A stretch of 64,000 nucleotides of DNA from Ruminococcus sp. OA3 (GTDB lineage: Bacteria; Bacillota; Clostridia; Lachnospirales; Lachnospiraceae): contig NZ_JAKNTO010000001.1 of the NCBI RefSeq assembly GCF_022440845.1, positions 1,798,001-1,862,000 on the forward strand, read 5' to 3'. Shown in pieces: positions 1 through 7,892 of the stretch (positions are counted from its first letter, which is position 1; each line of letters opens with the position of its first letter). The notes beneath the pieces were generated by a model. It did no database searches. It had not been told where the DNA came from and saw only the letters and a list, made by a program, of their open reading frames with translations. A program made the position numbers and the translations under genes.

Positions 1-2
1 TG

Positions 3-152
3 CTGGTGTTGTCGTACTTTTTGGGAACTGACGGAGTGTGGCTGTCAATTCCATTGGCGGAGATTCTGACGCTGACGGTATCGCTCACGTATCTGGGTGG
101 GTTTTTTGGAAATAAGGAACGGAGGAAACAAAAGCTTTCAACTGATAATTAA
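3..152 (+). CDS. MATE family efflux transporter, C-terminal end (partial)
   Basis: The window opens inside this gene; only the last 49 codons and the TAA stop are present. The visible stretch, with GVWLSIPLAEILTLTVSL followed by a short basic tail, matches the last transmembrane helix and C-terminus of MATE-family drug/sodium antiporters (NorM/MepA group), where a G-V-W-x-S-x-P-x-A-E motif is typical. Substrate cannot be judged from this fragment. A strong terminator follows within 6 bases, so it ends its own transcription unit and is not part of the nan operon. Confidence 0.75.
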   Translation: MVLSYFLGTDGVWLSIPLAEILTLTVSLTYLGGFFGNKERRKQKLSTDN

Positions 153-157
153 GCATT

Positions 158-192
158 ACCGGCGCTCAAAATTCTTGAGGGCCGGTTTTTTT
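158..192 (+). terminator. Rho-independent terminator after the MATE gene
   Basis: Arms ACCGGC-G-CTCAA and TTGAG-G-GCCGGT form an 11-bp stem with a 5-base loop, followed directly by a run of T. It begins 6 bases after the stop codon. Confidence 0.85.
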
Positions 193-284
193 GTATGCCA
201 TTTGAAAGAAGCGACATTTCATTGTGCATATTTACTAAAAAAACAGCGGAAGATAGACATTAATAAGGAGAACATAAAAAGAAG

Positions 285-298
285 TGAAAGTACTTTCA
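285..298 (+). promoter_or_regulatory. Perfect 14-bp palindrome, candidate operator of the nan operon
   Basis: TGAAAGTACTTTCA is its own reverse complement and lies 17 bases upstream of the -35 box of the nan promoter. A further GAAAGT half-site is at 330-335, next to the -10 box. The RpiR-type regulator in the same operon is the natural candidate to bind it; this is inference from position and symmetry. Confidence 0.55.
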
Positions 299-314
299 TA
301 AACTTGACAAATAG

Positions 315-342
315 TTGAAAATAAAAACGAAAGTGTTATACT
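315..342 (+). promoter_or_regulatory. Sigma-A type promoter of the nan-nag operon
   Basis: TTGAAA at 315-320 and TATACT at 337-342 are 16 bases apart, about 30 bases before the nanE start codon. A TTGACA at 304-309 has no -10 box at proper spacing. Confidence 0.6.
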
Positions 343-371
343 GACATTACAAATTGAGGAGGTCGCAGCAA

Positions 372-1067
372 ATGGACGAAAGAATCGAAAAGCTGAGAGG
401 AAAACTGATCGTATCGTGTCAGGCACTGCCGCATGAACCACTGCATTCTTCTTTTATCATGGGACGTATGGCGAAAGCAGCTCAGGAAGGAGGAGCGTAC
501 GGCATCCGCGCGAATACCAAAGAGGATATTGCGGAGATCAAGAGACAGGTAGATCTGCCCATTATCGGTATCGTGAAGCGGGATTACGAGGACAGTGACA
601 TCTATATCACCCCTACGGTCAGGGAAATTGACGAACTGATGGAAGTATGTCCGGAGATCATTGCGGTTGATGCGACGATCAGCCTGCGTCCGGGCGGACA
701 GTCTCTGGATGCATTTTTCAGAGAAATCAAAGACAGGTATCCGAATCAGCTGCTGATGGCGGATTGTTCCACCGTAGAGGAAGCGCTCCATGCAGACGCG
801 CTGGGATTTGATTTTATCGGAACGACGCTTGTCGGTTACACCAGACAGAGTGAAGGTCTTAAAATTGAAGAAAATGATTTTGAGATCATCCGGAGCATTG
901 TAGGACAGGTAAAACATCCGGTGATCGCGGAAGGAAATATTAATACACCGGAAAAAGCCAGACGGGTGATCGAGCTCGGGGCGTTCAGTGTTGTAGTTGG
1001 GTCGATTATCACGAGACCGCAGCTTATTACCAGAAATTTTGCAGAGGCACTTCAGCAAGTGCGATAG
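372..1067 (+). CDS. nanE: N-acetylmannosamine-6-phosphate 2-epimerase
   Basis: Converts N-acetylmannosamine-6-phosphate to N-acetylglucosamine-6-phosphate in the cytoplasm, the third step of sialic acid breakdown. The 231-residue protein is a TIM barrel of the NanE family; the start region LRGKLIVSCQALP, the GIVKRDY stretch with the likely catalytic lysine, the VDAT segment and the late GSIITRP phosphate site are all visible. ATG at 372 was chosen because GAGGAGG lies 9 bases upstream; an in-frame TTG at 354 overlaps that ribosome site and is rejected. First gene of an eight-gene operon with nanA, a transporter, nanK, nagB and nagA, whose products supply and use the same intermediate. Confidence 0.95.
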   Translation: MDERIEKLRGKLIVSCQALPHEPLHSSFIMGRMAKAAQEGGAYGIRANTKEDIAEIKRQVDLPIIGIVKRDYEDSDIYITPTVREIDELMEVCPEIIAVDATISLRPGGQSLDAFFREIKDRYPNQLLMADCSTVEEALHADALGFDFIGTTLVGYTRQSEGLKIEENDFEIIRSIVGQVKHPVIAEGNINTPEKARRVIELGAFSVVVGSIITRPQLITRNFAEALQQVR

Positions 1068-1082
1068 AGAGGAGATATCACA

Positions 1083-2003
1083 ATGGCAGAGTTGAAAAAA
1101 TACAAAGGAATCATACCGGCATTTTATGCGTGCTATGACAGTGAAGGGAATATCAGTCCGGAAGGCGTTCAGAACCTGACGAAATATTTTGTGGAAAAAG
1201 GTGTGAAAGGTGTCTATGTGAACGGATCATCCGGCGAATGCATTTACCAGAGCGTACAGGACCGCAAGACGGTACTGGAAAATGTGATGGCGGCTGCGGA
1301 TGGAAAGCTAACAGTCATCGCGCATGTGGCATGCAACAATACGAAAGACAGCACAGAGCTGGCGCGTCATGCGGAGAGTCTGGGCGTGGATGCCATAGCT
1401 GCGATTCCTCCCATCTATTTCAGGCTTCCGGAGTATGCGATTGCTGAATACTGGAATACAATCAGTGAAGCTGCGCCTGATACTGATTTTATTATTTACA
1501 ATATACCGCAGCTGGCGGGAGTCGCACTGACGATGAGCCTGTTTGCCGAGATGAGGAAAAATCCAAGGGTGATCGGAGTGAAAAACTCTTCCATGCCAGT
1601 TTTGGATATTCAGATGTTTAAGGCGGAGGGCGGCGAGGACTTCGTTGTATTCAACGGTCCGGATGAACAGCTGGTGAGTGGTCTTGCGATAGGCGCAGAA
1701 GGCGGGATCGGGGGCACCTACGGAGCGATGCCAGAACTCTATCTGAAGATTGATGAACTGGTTCGCACGGGACAGATGAGTGAAGCGATGGAAGTGCAGT
1801 ATGCGGCAAATGAAATCATATTTAAAATGTGCTCCTGCCATGGAAACATGTATGGGGTGATCAAAGAGATTCTCCGCATAAATGAAGGCATTGAACTTGG
1901 AAGTGTGCGGGAACCGCTTCCTGCATTAATTGACGCAGATATGGCAACAGTAAGAGAAGCGGCAGACATGATCAAAAAAGCAGTCGGTAAATTCTGCGGT
2001 TAA
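1083..2003 (+). CDS. nanA: N-acetylneuraminate lyase
   Basis: Cleaves N-acetylneuraminate to N-acetylmannosamine and pyruvate through a Schiff base on lysine. The 306-residue protein is a member of the DHDPS/NAL class I aldolase superfamily. The carboxylate-binding GSSGE is at residues 48-52, the YNIP motif with the catalytic tyrosine at 139-142, and the Schiff-base lysine at about 167 in GVKNSS. Length fits the family. It follows nanE by 15 bases with a GAGGAG ribosome site and is followed by the Na+ symporter. Other superfamily members look alike, but the nan context settles the assignment. Confidence 0.93.
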   Translation: MAELKKYKGIIPAFYACYDSEGNISPEGVQNLTKYFVEKGVKGVYVNGSSGECIYQSVQDRKTVLENVMAAADGKLTVIAHVACNNTKDSTELARHAESLGVDAIAAIPPIYFRLPEYAIAEYWNTISEAAPDTDFIIYNIPQLAGVALTMSLFAEMRKNPRVIGVKNSSMPVLDIQMFKAEGGEDFVVFNGPDEQLVSGLAIGAEGGIGGTYGAMPELYLKIDELVRTGQMSEAMEVQYAANEIIFKMCSCHGNMYGVIKEILRINEGIELGSVREPLPALIDADMATVREAADMIKKAVGKFCG

Positions 2004-2025
2004 TTGTATACAGGAGGGTGTTGGG

Positions 2026-3546
2026 ATGAAGGGTTTTACAACCATTGATTTGGTGATTTTAGTTGTATATCTGGCGGCTGTTCTGTTCGCCGGCCTTCAC
2101 TTCTCGAAGAAGGAGATGAAGGGCAAAGAGTTTTTTAAAGGGGACGGAACGATTCCCTGGTGGGTAACGTCGGTTTCCATTTTTGCGACACTGCTGAGTC
2201 CTATTTCGTTTCTGTCACTGGCGGGGAATTCCTACGGGGGTACGTGGATCCTGTGGTTTGCACAGCTGGGAATGCTGATCGCAATACCGCTGACCATTCG
2301 TTTTTTCCTGCCGATCTACAGTAAGCTGGATATTGATACCGCTTACCATTATCTTGAACTGCGGTTTCACAGCAAGGGACTCCGTGTACTGGGAGCAGTG
2401 ATGTTCATTATCTATCAGATTGGAAGAATGTCTATCATCATGTATCTTCCTTCCATGGTGCTGGCGAATCTGACGGGTATCAATGTCAATATTCTGATCA
2501 TTGTGATGGGGGTGATTGCGATCATTTACTCCTACACGGGTGGCCTGAAGTCCGTACTCTGGACGGATTTTATCCAGGGTTCTGTGCTGCTGATTGGAGT
2601 TACCTTCGCGCTTGTCTTTTTGATTTTCCATATTGACGGCGGAATGGGTGCCATCTTTGAGTCTTTTACAGCAGGAAAATTCCTGGGAGGCGATGAGGCT
2701 ATCTTTGACTGGAATTTCCTGAAGAACAGCGTATTCATTATAGTTGTAGGAGCAGGACTCAACACGTGTTCTTCCTACATCTCCAGCCAGGATATCGTTC
2801 AGCGCTTTACTACGACCACGGATACGAAAAAACTGAATAAAATGATGCTGACGAACGGTGCACTCTCCATTTTTATTGCGACTGTATTTTACCTGATCGG
2901 AACAGGCCTGTATGTATTCTACGGACAGAACCCGGACCTTGCCCAGACGGTACAGCAGGACCAGATCTTCGCATCATTTATCGCATATCAGCTTCCCGTC
3001 GGTATCACAGGAGTTCTGCTGGCAGCTATTTACGCGGCTTCCCAGTCCACACTGTCGACTGGTCTGAATTCCGTGGCGACAAGCTGGACCCTGGATATCC
3101 AGGAACGCCTCTCCAAAAAGGAGATGAGCTTTAAGCTGCAGACAAGGATAGCGCAGTTTGTATCCCTGGGTGTCGGTATCGTTGCGATCCTGATCTCCAT
3201 GGTGCTTGCAAACGGTGAAATTAAGTCTGCATACGAATGGTTCAATGGTTTTATGGGGCTGGTACTCGGGGTGCTGGGCGGAACTTTCGTTCTTGGGGCG
3301 TTTACAAAAGTGGCGACGACTTTGGGTGCGTATGTGGCATTTGGAGTTTCTGCAGTTATCATCATTTGGGTTAAATATACACAGCCGGAAGTTTCCATCT
3401 GGTCCTACTCACTGATCACGATCGGAATCTCTGTTGTAGTCGGCCTGATTGTCAGCTATATCCACAGAGCGGTTACAGGAAATAAGGAGCAGCCGGATGA
3501 GAAAACGACCATTTACGGAATTGGCAAAAAGAAAGAGGAGGCATAA
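2026..3546 (+). CDS. Sodium:solute symporter (SSS family), probable sialic acid importer
   Basis: A 506-residue integral membrane protein with about 13 hydrophobic helices. The segment YTGGLKSVLWTDFIQGSV near residue 175 is the SSS-family signature, so transport is driven by the sodium gradient. Its position between nanA and the YhcH-like gene, in a cluster that has no sialic acid ABC or TRAP transporter, makes N-acetylneuraminate the likely substrate; known SSS sialic acid importers are about 500 residues. The C-terminus ends in a lysine-rich cytoplasmic tail. The exact sugar specificity is inference from neighbours. Confidence 0.85.
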   Translation: MKGFTTIDLVILVVYLAAVLFAGLHFSKKEMKGKEFFKGDGTIPWWVTSVSIFATLLSPISFLSLAGNSYGGTWILWFAQLGMLIAIPLTIRFFLPIYSKLDIDTAYHYLELRFHSKGLRVLGAVMFIIYQIGRMSIIMYLPSMVLANLTGINVNILIIVMGVIAIIYSYTGGLKSVLWTDFIQGSVLLIGVTFALVFLIFHIDGGMGAIFESFTAGKFLGGDEAIFDWNFLKNSVFIIVVGAGLNTCSSYISSQDIVQRFTTTTDTKKLNKMMLTNGALSIFIATVFYLIGTGLYVFYGQNPDLAQTVQQDQIFASFIAYQLPVGITGVLLAAIYAASQSTLSTGLNSVATSWTLDIQERLSKKEMSFKLQTRIAQFVSLGVGIVAILISMVLANGEIKSAYEWFNGFMGLVLGVLGGTFVLGAFTKVATTLGAYVAFGVSAVIIIWVKYTQPEVSIWSYSLITIGISVVVGLIVSYIHRAVTGNKEQPDEKTTIYGIGKKKEEA

Positions 3547-3549
3547 CCG

Positions 3550-4002
3550 ATGATATTTGGAAATCTGCATCAGCTTTCAGAATATGATTTTCTGGTGGGT
3601 AATATCAAATCCTGTTTTGCTTATGCAAAACAGCATGACCTGATTTCGTATGATACGGGGCGACATGAGATTGACAAAGACAACCTATATGTTAATATTG
3701 TAGAATACAGAACGCAGGAAAGGGAACAGCGCTTTTTTGAAGCGCACAGGCAGTATCTGGATGTTCATATCATGCTGCGCGGAGAAGAACGGATTGATCT
3801 TAATTTTATCCAGAATATGAAACAGGGAGAATTTGTGCCGGAAGATGATTTTCTTCCGCTGGAAGGCAGAGCAGCCGGTCATGCAGTGCTGCAGGCAGAA
3901 GACTTTCTGATCTGTTTCCCATCTGACGGCCATATGACGGGTATTCAAACGGGAGAACCGCAGACTGTTAAAAAAGCAATTTTCAAGGTGAAAATCCAGT
4001 AA
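3550..4002 (+). CDS. YhcH/YjgK/YiaL family protein (NanQ-like anomerase)
   Basis: A 150-residue cytoplasmic beta-sandwich protein of the YhcH/YjgK/YiaL (DUF386) family. The pattern ERDREQRFFEAH-like followed by QYLDVHIMLRGEERI, and the late FLICFPSDGHMTG, contain the family's conserved histidine and acidic residues. In Enterobacteria the related NanQ opens or isomerises the ring form of sialic acid so that the lyase can use it; the same role is likely here because the gene lies between the importer and nanK. Translation is probably coupled: the start is 3 bases after the symporter stop. Confidence 0.85.
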   Translation: MIFGNLHQLSEYDFLVGNIKSCFAYAKQHDLISYDTGRHEIDKDNLYVNIVEYRTQEREQRFFEAHRQYLDVHIMLRGEERIDLNFIQNMKQGEFVPEDDFLPLEGRAAGHAVLQAEDFLICFPSDGHMTGIQTGEPQTVKKAIFKVKIQ

Positions 4003-4045
4003 CTGTCACCGAAAGGCAAACCAAGAGGTTTGTCTTTTGTGGCAG
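4003..4045 (+). other. Long hairpin inside the nan operon, directly after the YhcH stop codon
   Basis: Bases 4003-4022 pair with 4027-4045 around an AAGA loop, giving about 19 pairs including wobbles and one bulged C. The TCTTTTG on the descending arm is inside the stem, so it is not a classical terminator. It may mark an RNA processing or stability point between nanQ-like and nanK. Confidence 0.55.
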
Positions 4046-4075
4046 TCATCAAAAAGAGAGAAAGGGGGATCAGTG

Positions 4076-4963
4076 TTGAAGTATTATGTAAGCATCGACA
4101 TCGGGGGAACGGCTGTCAAATACGGGGTTCTGGATGAAAACGGAACTTTTGCTGAGAAAGATAAGATGGAGACCAGGGCGCAGGAAGGCGGAGCCGCCAT
4201 TCTGGAAAAAGCCGTGGGGATTGTACAGCAGTACCTGGATGCATACCGTCCTGCGGGTATCTGTATTTCCACTGCCGGCATGGTAGACAGAGATAAGGGA
4301 GAGATTTTCCATGCGGCTCCGTTGATTCCAGATTATGCAGGTACGAATTTTAAAAGTACCATGGAAAAGAAATTCGGGATACCATGTGAGGTGGAAAATG
4401 ATGTTAAGTGTGCAGGACTTGCGGAGAGCATTTCCGGGGCCGCACGCGGGAAAAGATATGCAGTCTGCCTGACGGTAGGCACCGGAATCGGCGGGGCGAT
4501 CATTCTGGATGGAAAAATTTTTCACGGTGCGTCCGGCAGTGCCTGTGAGGTTGGCTACATGAAAATGGATGGCAGTGATTTTCAGACGCTTGGAGCCAGC
4601 AGTATTCTGAGCAAAAAGGTGGCACAGAAAAAGCAGGACACTTCAGGGAAGTGGAATGGATACCGCATCTTTGAAGCCGCAAAACAGGGAGACAAAGACT
4701 GTATTCTGGCAATCGATGAGCTGGCGGATGTGCTGGGAAAGGGAATCGCGAATATCTGTTATGTCATGAATCCGGAGATTGTAGTGCTGGGAGGCGGCAT
4801 TATGACGCAGGAAGATTATCTGAAGGAGAAAGTCCGGAAGGCATTGAAAAAATATCTGGTAGCAAGTATTGAAGAACATACGGAGCTGGCGTTTGCCAGA
4901 CACAGAAATGATGCGGGAATGCTGGGGGCATTTTATAACTTTAAACAGAGACAGTGCAGATGA
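4076..4963 (+). CDS. nanK: ROK family sugar kinase, probable N-acetylmannosamine kinase
   Basis: Phosphorylates N-acetylmannosamine at C6 with ATP. The 295-residue ROK protein has the N-terminal phosphate-binding SIDIGGTAVKYG, the ENDVKCAGLAE segment, the TVGTGIGGAI motif and a late GGGIM. After the ACEVGYM segment the usual C-x-C-G-x-x-G-C zinc motif of ROK proteins is missing, as in some NanK branches. TTG at 4076 is taken as start because AAAGGGGGA ends 6 bases upstream; GTG at 4073 is too close, and an in-frame TTG at 4037 lies inside the preceding hairpin. Substrate follows from the operon; a glucokinase-like activity cannot be excluded. Confidence 0.85.
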   Translation: MKYYVSIDIGGTAVKYGVLDENGTFAEKDKMETRAQEGGAAILEKAVGIVQQYLDAYRPAGICISTAGMVDRDKGEIFHAAPLIPDYAGTNFKSTMEKKFGIPCEVENDVKCAGLAESISGAARGKRYAVCLTVGTGIGGAIILDGKIFHGASGSACEVGYMKMDGSDFQTLGASSILSKKVAQKKQDTSGKWNGYRIFEAAKQGDKDCILAIDELADVLGKGIANICYVMNPEIVVLGGGIMTQEDYLKEKVRKALKKYLVASIEEHTELAFARHRNDAGMLGAFYNFKQRQCR

Positions 4964-4973
4964 GGATCAGAGG

Positions 4974-5801
4974 ATGGAAGTTTATGCAAAAACAGTGATT
5001 CCTGTCATCGAATCAAACTATGAGAAGCTCACGACAGTGGAGCGTAATATTGCCGATTTTTTTATTAAAAACCGGACAAAGATGGATTTTTCTGCACGGG
5101 CCATATCTGAGCATCTGTTTGTATCGGAGGCTTCTCTGTCACGTTTTGCCAAAAAATGTGGTTACAGAGGTTACCGGGAATTTATCTATCAGTATGAGGA
5201 AGGCTTTGCAGAGCGGACAGAAGCAATGGCTGGAAATACAAGGACAGTTCTGAACACGTATCAGGAGCTTTTGAACAAAACATACAATCTGGAGGATGAA
5301 TCACAGATTGCGAGAGTGTGTAGCTATATGGCAAAGGCATCCAGAGTATTTGTGAGCGGCCTGGGAAGTTCGGGACTTGCTGCCAAGGAAATGGAACTGC
5401 GCTTTATGCGCATCGGCGTGGATATTGATACTATAAACGATCCGGATGTGATCCGAATGCGTTCCGTGTTTCAGAATGAAAAGTGTATGATCATCGGTAT
5501 CAGTATCAGCGGTGAGAATGAGGCCGTGCGGTATCTTCTGAGGGAAGGCCACAAACGGCACGCGCGTACTGTGCTGCTGACTGCGACGAATAAAGACGAG
5601 TTTTCAAATTACTGCGACGAGGTGGTTCTGCTGCCATCACTTGCCCATCTGAACCATGGAAATGTCATTTCACCCCAGTTTCCGATACTTGTGATGATCG
5701 ATATCCTGTATTCGTATTATGTGAACCTGGATAAATATGAAAAAGAAATGCTGCACGATGATACATTAAAAGCACTGCGCGGAGAGGATAAACCCATATA
5801 A
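4974..5801 (+). CDS. RpiR/MurR family transcriptional regulator, probable NanR
   Basis: 275 residues with an N-terminal helix-turn-helix of the HTH_6 type (about residues 10-80, including LTTVERNIADFFIKN and SARAISEHLFVSEASLSRFAKK) and a C-terminal SIS domain (about 115-250, with FVSGLGSSGLAAKEME) that binds phosphosugars. Such regulators sense amino-sugar phosphates, so control of this operon by ManNAc-6-P or GlcN-6-P is likely. ATG at 4974 follows GAGGA by 7 bases; longer frames would run far back into nanK. The palindrome at 285-298 is a plausible binding site. Confidence 0.88.
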   Translation: MEVYAKTVIPVIESNYEKLTTVERNIADFFIKNRTKMDFSARAISEHLFVSEASLSRFAKKCGYRGYREFIYQYEEGFAERTEAMAGNTRTVLNTYQELLNKTYNLEDESQIARVCSYMAKASRVFVSGLGSSGLAAKEMELRFMRIGVDIDTINDPDVIRMRSVFQNEKCMIIGISISGENEAVRYLLREGHKRHARTVLLTATNKDEFSNYCDEVVLLPSLAHLNHGNVISPQFPILVMIDILYSYYVNLDKYEKEMLHDDTLKALRGEDKPI

Positions 5802-5829
5802 TATAGTAAAACCAATTTTGGAGGGATTT

Positions 5830-6564
5830 ATGAAAATTTATACGACAAATGACTATCAGGAGATGAGCCAAAAGGCGGCTCACATCATTGCATCACAGAT
5901 CATACTGAAACCCGACAGCGTACTGGGGCTTGCGACCGGCTCCACGCCGATCGGCACTTATCAGAATCTGGTGAAATGGTATAACGAAGGGGATCTGGAC
6001 TTTAAAGAAATCAAAACGGTGAATCTGGATGAGTACAAGGGACTCGACAGAGAGAATGACCAGAGCTACTACTATTTCATGCACGATAATCTGTTCAGTC
6101 ACGTTAATATTGATCTGAACAACACCCATCTTCCGGACGGCACGGAGCCGGACAGTGACAAAGAATGCCGCCGTTATGAGGACGTGATTAAATCTATGGG
6201 CGGTGTCGATCTGCAGCTGCTTGGTCTTGGACATAACGGACATATCGGTTTCAATGAGCCGGCTGAATTTTTCGCATTGGAGACGAACTGTGTGGATTTG
6301 CAGGAGAGTACCATTGAGGCAAACAAACGCTTCTTTGCATCTGCAGATGACGTGCCGAGACAGGCGTATACGATGGGGATAGGGACCATCATGCGTGCGA
6401 AAAAGGTCCTGGTGGTTGTAAGCGGAGAAGATAAGGCTGATATTGTGAAAAAAGCATTTTTCGGTGAAGTGACACCGAAGGTACCGGCATCTGTTCTGCA
6501 GATGCATCGTGATGTAACAGTCGTTGCGGATAAGGCGGCAATGTCAAAAATCATAACCGGATAG
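5830..6564 (+). CDS. nagB: Glucosamine-6-phosphate deaminase
   Basis: Converts glucosamine-6-phosphate to fructose-6-phosphate and ammonia, delivering the sugar to glycolysis. The 244-residue protein carries LATGSTPIGTYQ near the N-terminus, NLDEYKGL with the catalytic aspartate, and LGLGHNGHIGFNEPA, all diagnostic for NagB. ATG at 5830 lies 5 bases after GGAGGG; the in-frame TTG at 5818 overlaps that site and is rejected. The gap of 28 bases to the RpiR gene shows no terminator, so it belongs to the nan operon, although the biochemical order places it after nagA. Confidence 0.96.
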   Translation: MKIYTTNDYQEMSQKAAHIIASQIILKPDSVLGLATGSTPIGTYQNLVKWYNEGDLDFKEIKTVNLDEYKGLDRENDQSYYYFMHDNLFSHVNIDLNNTHLPDGTEPDSDKECRRYEDVIKSMGGVDLQLLGLGHNGHIGFNEPAEFFALETNCVDLQESTIEANKRFFASADDVPRQAYTMGIGTIMRAKKVLVVVSGEDKADIVKKAFFGEVTPKVPASVLQMHRDVTVVADKAAMSKIITG

Positions 6565-6580
6565 TATCAGGAGGATACCG

Positions 6581-7699
6581 ATGATTCTTAAGAACGTACT
6601 TATATATGGCGAAGACAGAAAATTCAAAGAAGGAAATCTGGTAATCGAAAACGGCAGGTTCTCCGCTGATGAACGGGGAGAGCATGAGACGGTGGACGGT
6701 CAGGGCTGTTATGCAGTACCCGGGCTTGTCGACATCCATTTTCACGGCTGTGACGGGGCTGATTTCTGTGATGGCAGTACAGAAGCAATTGCCAGAATTG
6801 CCGCATATGAAGCATCCGTTGGCGTCACATCCATCTGTCCGGCGACCATGACACTTCCTGAGGAGGAACTGCTGCATATCATGGAAACGGCTGCATCTTA
6901 CCGGGGAGACGGTGCCAAACTTGTCGGTATCAATATGGAGGGTCCTTTTATCAACACGAAGAAAAAGGGAGCGCAGAACGCCAGATATATACGTACGTGT
7001 GACATCGGAATGTTCCGGAAGCTTGAAAAAGCTTCCGGGGGACTGATCCGCCTTGTGGATATTGCACCGGAGTGTGAAGGCGCAATGGAATTTATCCGGG
7101 AGGTGAAAGATGAAGTTGTGGTCTCTATTGCCCATACGGAAGCAAATTATGATACAGCAGGACAGGCTTTTGTAAATGGTGCGTCACACGTTACGCATAT
7201 GTTCAATGCGATGCCTCCGCTTTCACACCGGGAACCGGGGGTCATCGGTGCAGCATTTGACAATCCGGACTGCTGCGTGGAGCTGATCTGTGACGGTGTG
7301 CATATTCATCCTGCCGCAGTGCGTGCTGCGTTTGCGATGTTTGGAGCTGAAAGAATCATAATGATCAGCGACAGTATGCGGGCTGCAGGGCTTACGGACG
7401 GCACATATACGCTGGGCGGTCAAAAAGTATCTGTCACCGGCAGCAAAGCGGTACTTTCTGATGGAACCATTGCCGGTTCTGTCACAGATCTTATGTCATG
7501 TGTCAGGACAGCTGTGAAGGAGATGAACATCCCGCTGGAGGATGTGATAGGCGCTGCCACCATGAATCCGGCTAAGCAGATTGGCATCTATGGATCCTGT
7601 GGAAGTATCACGCCGGGTAAGGCAGCAGATTTGATTCTGCTGGACCGGGAATTGGAGATTGTGGATGTATATATCGATGGGATATCGGTAAAACGCTGA
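6581..7699 (+). CDS. nagA: N-acetylglucosamine-6-phosphate deacetylase
   Basis: Removes the acetyl group from N-acetylglucosamine-6-phosphate to give glucosamine-6-phosphate for NagB. The 372-residue amidohydrolase has the first metal motif DIHFHGCDGADF, the metal-binding glutamate in NMEGPFI, histidines in IAHTEANYD and ASHVTHMFNAM, and the catalytic aspartate in MISDSMRAAG. It follows nagB by 16 bases with AGGAGG. It closes the sialic acid operon; no clear terminator is seen in the A+T-rich 190 bases that follow. Confidence 0.96.
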   Translation: MILKNVLIYGEDRKFKEGNLVIENGRFSADERGEHETVDGQGCYAVPGLVDIHFHGCDGADFCDGSTEAIARIAAYEASVGVTSICPATMTLPEEELLHIMETAASYRGDGAKLVGINMEGPFINTKKKGAQNARYIRTCDIGMFRKLEKASGGLIRLVDIAPECEGAMEFIREVKDEVVVSIAHTEANYDTAGQAFVNGASHVTHMFNAMPPLSHREPGVIGAAFDNPDCCVELICDGVHIHPAAVRAAFAMFGAERIIMISDSMRAAGLTDGTYTLGGQKVSVTGSKAVLSDGTIAGSVTDLMSCVRTAVKEMNIPLEDVIGAATMNPAKQIGIYGSCGSITPGKAADLILLDRELEIVDVYIDGISVKR

Positions 7700-7733
7700 A
7701 TTGAAGGGGTATTTTATCGTAATATACGTCGAA

Positions 7734-7779
7734 AATACTAATTTTAATACTAATTTTTGATAGATTGTTAAAAATTAGT
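7734..7779 (+). promoter_or_regulatory. Tandem and inverted repeats upstream of the citrate synthase promoter
   Basis: AATACTAATTTT occurs twice head to tail at 7734-7745 and 7746-7757, without a base between. ACTAATTTTT at 7749-7758 faces its exact inverse AAAAATTAGT at 7770-7779 across 11 bases. The last copy touches the -35 box. The arrangement suggests a protein-binding site for a dimer or tetramer; the regulator is unknown. Confidence 0.5.
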
Positions 7780-7807
7780 TGAAATCAAAATACTTTTCCG
7801 CTATAAT
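7779..7807 (+). promoter_or_regulatory. Sigma-A promoter of the citrate synthase gene
   Basis: TTGAAA at 7779-7784 and TATAAT at 7802-7807 with an ideal spacing of 17 bases. The transcript would carry a leader of about 80 bases. Confidence 0.8.
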
Positions 7808-7821
7808 AAGCTACAGAGCTA

Positions 7822-7865
7822 AAAAGGACACTGATTACGAAGTTAATCGCAATTGGTGTTCTTTT
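7822..7865 (+). other. Leader hairpin before the citrate synthase gene
   Basis: AAAAGGACAC at 7822-7831 pairs with GTGTTCTTTT at 7856-7865 (10 pairs, one G-U). The loop contains a second small stem, GATTA at 7833-7837 with TAATC at 7844-7848. It ends 20 bases before the ribosome site; it may be a weak attenuator or mRNA stabiliser. Confidence 0.45.
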
Positions 7866-7892
7866 AATATTACAAGAAGGAGGAAGTAATAA

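Noticed and set aside
304-309. TTGACA as -35 box of the nan promoter
   Set aside because: No acceptable -10 box 16-18 bases downstream; TTGAAA at 315 fits TATACT better.
336-1058. 240-codon open frame on the minus strand opposite nanE
   Set aside because: It mirrors nanE codons, is rich in Arg, His and Phe as shadow frames are, and has no ribosome site or known family.
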